Position numbers and translations under genes: made by a program. Source: Aestuariibaculum marinum (GTDB lineage: Bacteria > Bacteroidota > Bacteroidia > Flavobacteriales > Flavobacteriaceae). From it: 64,000 bases of DNA. Where the stretch lies: assembly GCF_014596975.1 (NCBI RefSeq), contig NZ_JACVXD010000002.1:490280-554279 (forward strand), read 5' to 3'. Below are positions 57,620 through 64,000 of this stretch, in pieces (position 1 is the stretch's first letter; the number at the start of each line of letters is the position of its first letter). The notes under the pieces are model-generated. The model was not told where the DNA came from. It did not search any database and saw nothing but the letters and a program-made list of their open reading frames with translations.

Positions 57620-59236
57620 ATGGAAAACTATAGTCAAATTACGAAAACGATTTCGTTGGAGAAATATGGAATTAAAAATGCCGATGTAAGGTATCAGTTA
57701 ACACCAGAGGAGTTGCATGGAATAGCTATTGAAAAAGGGCAGGCTGTTGAAGCATCTTCAGGAGCTTTGGCTGTTAATACCGGAGAGTTTACAGGACGCT
57801 CACCTAAGGACAGATTTATAGTTAAAGACGATGTGACACGCGATCGCGTTTGGTGGGGTGATATTAACATTCCATTTGAAGCGGATAAGTTTGATGCTTT
57901 ATACGATAAAGTAACAGATTATTTATCAAACAAAGAGGTGTTCGTAAGAGATAGTTATGCTTGTGCCGATGCCGATTATAAATTGAACATTCGTGTTATT
58001 AATGAATATCCTTGGAGCAACCAGTTTGCTTACAACATGTTTTTACGACCTACTGAAGAGGAATTGGTTGGTTTTGATCCTGAATGGACGATTGTTAATG
58101 CGCCAGGTTTTATGGCAAATCCTGAAGAAGATGGAACCAGACAACACAATTTTGCCATTTTAAACTTTACAAGAAAGATTGCTCTTATTGGAGGAACTGG
58201 ATATACAGGGGAGATTAAAAAAGGAATTTTTTCTGCTTTAAACTTTATTCTTCCGGTTTATAAGAATACGTTACCAATGCACTGTAGTGCCAATGTTGGT
58301 AAAGACGGCGATAGCGCTATTTTCTTTGGGTTATCAGGAACTGGAAAAACAACTTTATCTACCGATCCAAGCAGAAGTTTAATTGGTGACGATGAACACG
58401 GTTGGACAGCCGAAAATACGGTGTTTAATTTTGAAGGTGGTTGTTATGCCAAGGTAATTAACTTATCGAGAGAAAACGAACCGGAAATTTATGATGCTAT
58501 TAAAAAAGGAGCTATTCTTGAAAACGTGATTCTTGATGCTGATAAGAACGTGATTTTTGAAGATACTTCTATCACCCAAAATACAAGGGTAAGTTATCCT
58601 TTAAACCATATTGAAAATATTCAGGTGCCATCAATAGGGAAGAATCCTAAGAATATATTCTTTTTAACCGCAGATGCTTTTGGCGTATTGCCTCCAATCT
58701 CTAAGTTAACGCCAGCTCAGGCAGCGTATCATTTTATTTCAGGTTATACGGCAAAAGTAGCAGGAACAGAAGCAGGAGTAGTAGAACCGCAACCATCATT
58801 TTCAGCGTGTTTTGGAGCGCCATTTATGCCCTTGCATCCAGCGAAATATGCAGAAATGTTAAGTGCTAAAATGACCGAATCCGGAGTTAATGTATGGTTA
58901 GTAAATACGGGTTGGACTGGAGGACCTTATGGTGTGGGTACACGTATGAAATTAAAATATACACGTGCTATGATTAATGCCGTGCTTAATGGCGATTTAG
59001 GGTTATATAATTACGACGATTATCATATTCACTCTGTATTTGGAGTAGCCCAGCCTAGATCTTGTCCGGGAGTGCCAACATCAGTGTTAAGTCCGAGAAC
59101 AACTTGGAATGATGATGAAAAATATTACACTACAGCATTTAAATTAAGTAATGCATTCCGTGAAAACTTTAAAAAGTTTGAAGCACACTGTAGTGAAGAA
59201 ATCCGTCGTGGAGGACCACAACGATATGCTTTTTAA
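57620..59236 (+). CDS. pckA: Phosphoenolpyruvate carboxykinase (ATP)
   Basis: A 538-residue ATP-type PEPCK. NTGEFTGRSPKDRFIV, HCSANVG, the P-loop GLSGTGKTTLS, the metal-binding IGDDEHGW, and NTGWTGGPYGVG identify it. It converts oxaloacetate and ATP to PEP and CO2, the first step of gluconeogenesis, or the reverse in some fermenting Bacteroidota. Strong terminator after it. Confidence 0.97.
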   Translation: MENYSQITKTISLEKYGIKNADVRYQLTPEELHGIAIEKGQAVEASSGALAVNTGEFTGRSPKDRFIVKDDVTRDRVWWGDINIPFEADKFDALYDKVTDYLSNKEVFVRDSYACADADYKLNIRVINEYPWSNQFAYNMFLRPTEEELVGFDPEWTIVNAPGFMANPEEDGTRQHNFAILNFTRKIALIGGTGYTGEIKKGIFSALNFILPVYKNTLPMHCSANVGKDGDSAIFFGLSGTGKTTLSTDPSRSLIGDDEHGWTAENTVFNFEGGCYAKVINLSRENEPEIYDAIKKGAILENVILDADKNVIFEDTSITQNTRVSYPLNHIENIQVPSIGKNPKNIFFLTADAFGVLPPISKLTPAQAAYHFISGYTAKVAGTEAGVVEPQPSFSACFGAPFMPLHPAKYAEMLSAKMTESGVNVWLVNTGWTGGPYGVGTRMKLKYTRAMINAVLNGDLGLYNYDDYHIHSVFGVAQPRSCPGVPTSVLSPRTTWNDDEKYYTTAFKLSNAFRENFKKFEAHCSEEIRRGGPQRYAF

Positions 59237-59264
59237 CTTTACCAACTAAACTAAATACCAAAAG

Positions 59265-59298
59265 AAAAGGGCTGATTTTTAAATCAGCCCTTTTTTAT
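59265..59298 (+). terminator. Intrinsic terminator after pckA (both directions)
   Basis: AAAAGGGCTGATTT/AAATCAGCCCTTTT, 14 perfect pairs, followed by T-run; it can also end the convergent HemD-like gene. Confidence 0.9.
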
Positions 59299-59314
59299 TT
59301 GTTTATTCAACAGG

Positions 59315-60064
59315 TTATTTTCCTTTGTTTACTTTTTCAATATATTTTTCTAAAGCCATTGTCATAGAAGGGGTTTCAGGGGTCGGTGCAGCAATATCTA
59401 CACGTAATCCTTTTTCCTCAACCGCTTTAATGGTTGTATTTCCAAATACAGCAAGACGAGTGTCGTTTTGCTTGAAATCTGGGAAATTATGAAATAAAGA
59501 TTCAATACCAGAAGGGCTAAAGAATACTAAAACATCATAAGTTACATTCTCTAAATCAGAAAGGTCGCTAATTACTGTTTTGTAGAAAGTGGCTTGTTTC
59601 CAATCGACTCCTAAAGCATCTAAAGTGTTTGGCACTTCATCTTTTACTTTATCAGTATTTGGTAATAAAAATTTCTCGTCTTTATACTTTTTAATTAAAG
59701 GGGAAAGCTCAGAAAAAGTACGTTTACCTACATAAATTTTACGCTTTCTATAAACAACATATTTTTGAAGATAAAAAGCAACAGCTTCAGACTGACAAAA
59801 ATACTTCATAGTATCAGGCACCTTAAAGCGCATTTCATCAGCTACTCTAAAGAAATGGTCTACAGCGTTTCTACTTGTTAAAATAATGGCAGTGTACTTG
59901 CTTAAATCAACTTTTTGTTGTCTAACCTCTTTCGCTGGAACACCTTCAACGTGGATGAAAGGGCGAAAGTCTATTTTTACTTTTTGTTTCTCTATTAAAT
60001 CGAAGTAAGGCGAGTTTTCTATTTTAGGTTCTGGTTGAGATACTAAAATGGTTTTCACTTTCAT
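59315..60064 (-). CDS. hemD: Uroporphyrinogen-III synthase family protein
   Basis: A 249-residue protein of the HemD fold, two alpha/beta lobes linked by beta strands: TILVSQPEPKIENSPYFDL, AIILTSRNAVDHFFRVADE, and YDVLVFFSPSGIESLFHNFP with AVFGNTTIKAVEEKGL. HemD closes hydroxymethylbilane to uroporphyrinogen III in haem synthesis. The family diverges strongly, so the assignment rests on fold-level motifs. It shares a transcript with the upstream DUF4271 gene 20 bases away. Confidence 0.8.
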   Translation of the reverse strand: MKVKTILVSQPEPKIENSPYFDLIEKQKVKIDFRPFIHVEGVPAKEVRQQKVDLSKYTAIILTSRNAVDHFFRVADEMRFKVPDTMKYFCQSEAVAFYLQKYVVYRKRKIYVGKRTFSELSPLIKKYKDEKFLLPNTDKVKDEVPNTLDALGVDWKQATFYKTVISDLSDLENVTYDVLVFFSPSGIESLFHNFPDFKQNDTRLAVFGNTTIKAVEEKGLRVDIAAPTPETPSMTMALEKYIEKVNKGK

Positions 60065-60084
60065 GGGCGCAAGTTGTTAGTTTG

Positions 60085-60732
60085 TCAATTAAGAATAAAC
60101 ACCTTATACAGTATTATGTAAGGTGCGATTTCAAGTGTGCAAAGATACAAAATAAAATAAAATAAGTTAGGTTTTATTAAACTTTGATGTGCTTTAAAAG
60201 AAGTTATTAGTCCCACCACGTTGATAATTAATAATAAAATAATTATAAAGTAAATGAAATTTAAACTTGGCGTAAAACTGTAAAGCAAAATGGCGTTTAT
60301 AGGGAGTAATAAGAGCCCTAAATAGTTTTTATAGGTAATTTTTTGAAACAAGTAGAGATCAGTCAGTTTTTCAATTTCAAAAATGCTGGCAACAAGGCGC
60401 TCAATAAGTACTTTTATTAAAATAAATACTGCAATTCCCGTAGCTAATTTAACTATGGCATCCGGGTAAATGATAGTAGTTTGAGTGGTTTTAAGATAAA
60501 TGATATATACAAAAACCGAAGACGAAAGAATAAGGTTAAAGAATAATAAAGCTTCAAACTTATCTAAAAACTTCTGCTCTCGGGCATAAATTTTTAAGTA
60601 TTTCGAGTTTCCAATAACATAAGTAAAATCATTAAAGCGTTTAGGTGCAATAAGTTTTGTAATGGCTACAGTAACTAAGCCAATAATAATAAAAATAGTG
60701 AATAAATCGTTAGATAGTGTTTCCCTAAGCAT
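60085..60732 (-). CDS. DUF4271 family membrane protein
   Basis: A 215-residue membrane protein with about six helices and KLIAPKRFNDFTYVIGNSKYLKIYAREQKF near the N-terminus, typical of DUF4271, a family restricted to Bacteroidota. Function is unknown. It precedes the HemD-like gene in the same direction, and the pair is divergent from the glycosyltransferase operon. Confidence 0.85.
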   Translation of the reverse strand: MLRETLSNDLFTIFIIIGLVTVAITKLIAPKRFNDFTYVIGNSKYLKIYAREQKFLDKFEALLFFNLILSSSVFVYIIYLKTTQTTIIYPDAIVKLATGIAVFILIKVLIERLVASIFEIEKLTDLYLFQKITYKNYLGLLLLPINAILLYSFTPSLNFIYFIIILLLIINVVGLITSFKAHQSLIKPNLFYFILYLCTLEIAPYIILYKVFILN

Positions 60733-60811
60733 GTTGTAAAATTATTATAAAAATTTAAGAAGAAAAGGCAATTATTAAGGAATATTTAAAATAAATAAAC
60801 GACTAATAGTG

Positions 60812-60819
60812 TACATTTG
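60812..60819 (+). promoter_or_regulatory. Promoter -7 element for the glycosyltransferase operon
   Basis: TACATTTG, 36 bases before the ATG at 60856. Confidence 0.5.
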
Positions 60820-60855
60820 CTGAAATTAATTTTTAAGTCTTATTAACACCAAAGA

Positions 60856-61578
60856 ATGACAAACGCGATTGTAATCATTCCTACTTATAACGAAATTGAA
60901 AATATCGAAGCGATCATTAAAGCTGTGTTTTCTCAATCGGATGGTGTTCATGTTCTTATAGTTGATGATAATTCTCCAGACTTAACCGGTTTAAAGGTTA
61001 AGGAACTCCAAACCGAATTTTCAAATCGCTTATTTTTAGAAGAGCGTAAAGAAAAATCCGGATTGGGTACGGCTTATATTCATGGCTTTAAATGGTGTTT
61101 AGAAAGAACATACGAGTATATTTTTGAAATGGATGCCGATTTCTCGCATAACCCCGAGGATTTAGTGAGGTTGTACGAGGCATGTCATGAAACAAATGCC
61201 GATTTGGCCATCGGTTCGCGTTATGTTACGGGAGTGAATGTTGTTAACTGGCCTATGAGTCGTGTTTTGATGTCTTATTTTGCATCTAAATATGTAAGGT
61301 TAATAACAGGAATGAAAATTCATGATACTACGGCAGGGTTTGTATGTTATAAAAGGAAGGTTTTAGAAGCTATAGATTTAAATAATATTAAATTTATAGG
61401 CTATGCGTTTCAAATAGAAATGAAGTTTAAGGCCTATTTAAAAGATTTTAAAATAGCTGAGGTGCCTGTCATTTTTACCGATAGAACGAAAGGTGAATCG
61501 AAATTAAGTTCTGGCATAATTTCTGAAGCTATCTTTGGAGTCATCTCAATGAAATTGAAAAGCTTATTTAAGAAGTAG
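60856..61578 (+). CDS. Polyprenol-phosphate mannosyltransferase-like GT2 enzyme
   Basis: A 240-residue family 2 glycosyltransferase: VIIPTYNEIENIEAII, VLIVDDNSPDLTG, the metal site EMDADFSHNPED, and GSRYVTGVNVVNWP. It resembles polyprenol monophosphomannose synthases, which load a sugar on a lipid carrier for use on the far side of the membrane. No C-terminal membrane domain is present. First gene of a three-gene operon with dihydroorotase and a DUF4296 lipoprotein. Confidence 0.88.
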   Translation: MTNAIVIIPTYNEIENIEAIIKAVFSQSDGVHVLIVDDNSPDLTGLKVKELQTEFSNRLFLEERKEKSGLGTAYIHGFKWCLERTYEYIFEMDADFSHNPEDLVRLYEACHETNADLAIGSRYVTGVNVVNWPMSRVLMSYFASKYVRLITGMKIHDTTAGFVCYKRKVLEAIDLNNIKFIGYAFQIEMKFKAYLKDFKIAEVPVIFTDRTKGESKLSSGIISEAIFGVISMKLKSLFKK

Positions 61579-61585
61579 ATAAATA

Positions 61586-62932
61586 ATGAAAAAGAAACAA
61601 ACGTTAATAAAAAACGCTCACATAGTAAACGAAGGCACCATTTTTAATGGCGATATACTGATAGAAGGCGAATATATTAAGGAAATAAGTGACTCTATAA
61701 GTGCAAAATCATCAGACGTACATGTAATCGATGCAGAAGGTAAATATTTGTTACCAGGAGCTATTGACGATCAGGTGCATTTTAGAGAGCCAGGGTTAAC
61801 GCATAAAGCGAATATAGAAACCGAATCGAAAGCGGCAATAGCCGGAGGTATCACTTCGTTTGTAGAAATGCCAAACACCAATCCGCAAACCACTACCGTT
61901 GAAAAGTTAGAGGAGAAATTTGCGATTGCAGCCGAGACATCTTCGGCGAATTATTCGTTTATGTTTGGTGGAACTAACGATAATTTAGATGAAATTTTAA
62001 AGGTAGACCCTAAAAGTGTTGCTGGGTTAAAGCTGTTTTTAGGATCATCAACCGGAAATATGCTGGTTGATAACCCTGAGGTGTTAGAGAAAATCTTTAA
62101 AAGCACCAATATGGTAATTTCTGTGCACTGTGAAGACGAAGCGACTATCAAGAAAAACTTTCAGGAGCATTTTGATAAATACGGCGACGATATTCCTGTA
62201 AGTTGTCACCCAATTATCAGAAGTGAAGATGCATGCTATATTTCTTCATCAAAAGCGATTGAACTGGCGAAGAAAACAGGAGCACGTTTGCATGTATTTC
62301 ATTTATCAACAGGAAAAGAAACGAAATTATTCAGTAACAAAATTCCATTAAAAGATAAGAAAATTACAGCTGAGGTTTGTGTGCACCACCTATGGTTCTC
62401 TGATGAAGATTATGAGAAAAAAGGAACTTTGATTAAGTGGAATCCAGCAGTAAAAACCAAGGAAGACCGCGACCAATTATGGGAAGCTTTACTTGATGAC
62501 CGTATAGATGTTATTGCTACAGATCATGCGCCACATACTATCGATGAGAAGAAAAACGTTTATACAAGTGCGCCTTCAGGAGGGCCTTTAGTTCAGCATG
62601 CATTACCAGCTATGTTAGAAATGTATCACCGTGGTAAAATTTCAATTGAAAAAGTGGTTGAGAAAATGTGTCACAACCCATCTATTTTATTCGAAATTGA
62701 AAAGCGAGGATACGTTAAGGAAGGATATTTTGCAGATTTAGTATTGGTAGATTTAAACAATCCGTGGACGGTTAATAAAGATAATATCTTATATAAATGT
62801 GGCTGGTCTCCGTTTGAAGGCACAACCTTTAAGTCTAGAATTACGCATACATTTTTAAATGGAAGTTTAGTTTATCAAAATGCTAAATTCAGTAAAGAAA
62901 AGGCGGCTAAGCGTTTAACTTTTAATAGATAA
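61586..62932 (+). CDS. pyrC: Dihydroorotase, Bacteroidota type
   Basis: A 448-residue amidohydrolase that closes carbamoyl-aspartate to dihydroorotate in pyrimidine synthesis. Visible are the metal region IDDQVHFREPGLTHKA, the carboxylated Lys in GLKLFLGSSTG, VHCEDE, GARLHVFHLSTG and the catalytic Asp in ATDHAPHT. The first ligand of the usual HxH pair is Gln (Gln63-Val-His65), which I recall as shared by Bacteroidota relatives. It begins seven bases after the glycosyltransferase gene and overlaps the next by one base. Confidence 0.9.
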   Translation: MKKKQTLIKNAHIVNEGTIFNGDILIEGEYIKEISDSISAKSSDVHVIDAEGKYLLPGAIDDQVHFREPGLTHKANIETESKAAIAGGITSFVEMPNTNPQTTTVEKLEEKFAIAAETSSANYSFMFGGTNDNLDEILKVDPKSVAGLKLFLGSSTGNMLVDNPEVLEKIFKSTNMVISVHCEDEATIKKNFQEHFDKYGDDIPVSCHPIIRSEDACYISSSKAIELAKKTGARLHVFHLSTGKETKLFSNKIPLKDKKITAEVCVHHLWFSDEDYEKKGTLIKWNPAVKTKEDRDQLWEALLDDRIDVIATDHAPHTIDEKKNVYTSAPSGGPLVQHALPAMLEMYHRGKISIEKVVEKMCHNPSILFEIEKRGYVKEGYFADLVLVDLNNPWTVNKDNILYKCGWSPFEGTTFKSRITHTFLNGSLVYQNAKFSKEKAAKRLTFNR

Positions 62933-63450
62933 TGTTGAAGCAATTCATAACATATTTTTTCATTATTCTTGTTGCTACATCATGTGGTAATTTAAGTGGA
63001 CCAAAGAAGCCTGAGAATTTAATTCCGAAGGACAAAATGGTTGAAGTACTTATCGATGCACGTTTGGTAGGCTCTGTTAACGGGACAAATAAGCGCCTGT
63101 TAGAAGATAAAGGATACGATCTTAAAAATTATGTTTTCGAAAAGCACGGTATAGATAGTTTACAGTTTGCAGAAAGCAACGACTATTATACCTATCACAT
63201 TAAGCAATATCAAGAAATTTTTGATAAAGCCATTGATAGTTTAGAACATTTGAAAAATCAGTTAGAAATACAAAAAAAGAAACTTGATAAGGAAAGGAGA
63301 CAAAAAGAATTAGATTCAATTAAAAAAATAGAAAAATTAAAAGATTCACTACTTCAATTGGATAAAAAGAAATTAGATATCCTTGAGGAAGATAAGGAAG
63401 AAGGTAAATTATCTAGACCTCTTTTAGAAAAAGATACCCTACCTCAGTAA
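62932..63450 (+). CDS. DUF4296 family lipoprotein
   Basis: A 172-residue lipoprotein (TSC, Cys18) with the DUF4296 domain (LIPKDKMVEVLIDARLVGSV ... KHGIDSLQFAESNDYYTYH) and a highly charged C-terminal coiled coil. DUF4296 is restricted to Bacteroidota and its function is unknown. Coupled to dihydroorotase by TAATG. Its last 38 bases overlap the convergent epimerase gene. Confidence 0.85.
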   Translation: MLKQFITYFFIILVATSCGNLSGPKKPENLIPKDKMVEVLIDARLVGSVNGTNKRLLEDKGYDLKNYVFEKHGIDSLQFAESNDYYTYHIKQYQEIFDKAIDSLEHLKNQLEIQKKKLDKERRQKELDSIKKIEKLKDSLLQLDKKKLDILEEDKEEGKLSRPLLEKDTLPQ

Positions 63451-64000
63451 TCGTTTTATTAACAGCCTTGAACTTGTAGTTTAGGGCTGTTTTTATTTTA
63501 GCACTGCTGTATTCCTTTTTAGATGATAATGTCGTGGTTAGGTGTTTTGTTAACTGCCTGCGCTTGCCTGTCAACACATGGTTTAACCAGTCTAATCGCC
63601 AGGCAATGCTCAATAGGTTTTTAGAGGCTAATTTTTCAGGAATTTTTCCGTTTACCGCAGTAGCTAAGGTTTGTAAAAAAGCTTTGTAATTCCATGTTTC
63701 TGCTATCAGAACAAAACGCTCGTTTGAGATGTTACTTTTTAAAAGTTGTATCATAATCTCTACAACATCTTTCACATCAACTAAACCAATTGTACCAGAG
63801 CTGTAATATTTTATGCCTTTATGGGCTCTTTTAAATAAACTACCTGTACCATATTTCCAGATGCCAGCCCCTAGTATAACGCCAGGATTCACAATAACAG
63901 CATTTAAACCTTCTTGTGTGCCGCGCCAGACTTCCATTTCGGCACCATATTTTGTAATCGCATAAACATTATTGTCGTCTTCCGGATTCCAAATAGTTTC
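63413..64000 (-). CDS. NAD-dependent epimerase/dehydratase family protein (partial)
   Basis: C-terminal 195 codons of an extended short-chain dehydrogenase that runs off the right edge. The catalytic YxxxK is visible as YAITK near the cut end, followed by VIVNPGVILGAG and VDVKDVVEIMIQLL. These are features of the NAD-dependent epimerase/dehydratase and dihydroflavonol-reductase-like group. The N-terminal Rossmann fold lies outside. The substrate is not known. Confidence 0.85.
   Translation of the reverse strand, partial: ETIWNPEDDNNVYAITKYGAEMEVWRGTQEGLNAVIVNPGVILGAGIWKYGTGSLFKRAHKGIKYYSSGTIGLVDVKDVVEIMIQLLKSNISNERFVLIAETWNYKAFLQTLATAVNGKIPEKLASKNLLSIAWRLDWLNHVLTGKRRQLTKHLTTTLSSKKEYSSAKIKTALNYKFKAVNKTITEVGYLFLKEV

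Noticed and set aside
1-64000. CRISPR arrays, tRNA or rRNA genes, insertion sequences, prophage
   Set aside because: I looked for regular spaced repeats, cloverleaf-type sequences, transposase motifs and phage structural genes and found none.

Overview
The window reads as ordinary chromosome of an AT-rich marine-type member of the Flavobacteriaceae (Bacteroidota). The evidence is the gliding-motility pair gldE-gldD next to mutY and ssb, the many lineage-typical families (DUF4199, DUF3127, DUF2490, DUF3098, DUF4271, DUF4296), a TPR-HTH regulator beside a TonB-dependent receptor, lipoprotein signals, and promoters of the Bacteroidota type (-7 element TAnnTTTG, sometimes with TTTG about 17-21 bases upstream). 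Shine-Dalgarno sites are essentially absent. I see no rRNA, tRNA, CRISPR array, prophage or insertion sequence.

Layout. 1-5.7 kb: end of an exonuclease III gene, an OmpA-like lipoprotein, a Tas-type aldo-keto reductase, an alpha carbonic anhydrase, RNase G, and an HU gene followed by a 30-codon very basic gene. 5.8-9.3 kb: mutY, ssb, gldE, gldD. 9.4-12.2 kb: a metal-binding lipoprotein, a drug/metabolite transporter, DUF4199, and the rplU-rpmA ribosomal operon. 12.3-17.9 kb: a probable phytate/phosphate acquisition locus (TPR-HTH sensor, TonB-dependent receptor, beta-propeller phytase). 18-23 kb: ahcY, a phosphopantetheinyl transferase coupled to a GGGP-synthase-like enzyme, and a lone PL11 rhamnogalacturonan lyase.

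23.3-29.2 kb: a translationally coupled operon (MTH1187-type thiamine-binding protein, PnuC-type transporter, NadR-like kinase, DUF4301, ArfB), followed by a TPP riboswitch that controls a TonB-dependent receptor. Together they look like a thiamine salvage region. 29.2-38.6 kb: greA with an attenuator-like leader, HIT protein, histidine kinase, flavin reductase, DUF3127, aat, tag, a thioredoxin-like protein, and the uppP-truB-tonB operon. 38.7-43 kb: glycerate kinase, DUF3098, ftsX, an outer-membrane protein and a second EamA transporter. 43-55 kb: leuS (with a compositionally odd internal segment), ald, a zinc peptidase, a membrane MutS homologue, an omega-amidase-like nitrilase, an Ig-like lipoprotein, comF and glyQS. 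55-64 kb: an Lrp/AsnC regulator with a saccharopine dehydrogenase, DUF423, pckA, a HemD-like gene, DUF4271, and a glycosyltransferase-dihydroorotase-DUF4296 operon, ending in a truncated epimerase gene.

I found no single unmistakable new multi-gene system. The most interesting signals are in RNA leaders and local sequence structure: competing 7-mers between the TPP aptamer and its start codon, two tandem terminator-like hairpins in the greA leader, an inverted repeat in the ahcY leader, two promoters placed four bases from a start codon (uppP, glyQS), and an AT-rich block inside leuS. No intergenic stretch exceeds about 300 bases once the small genes and leaders are counted.
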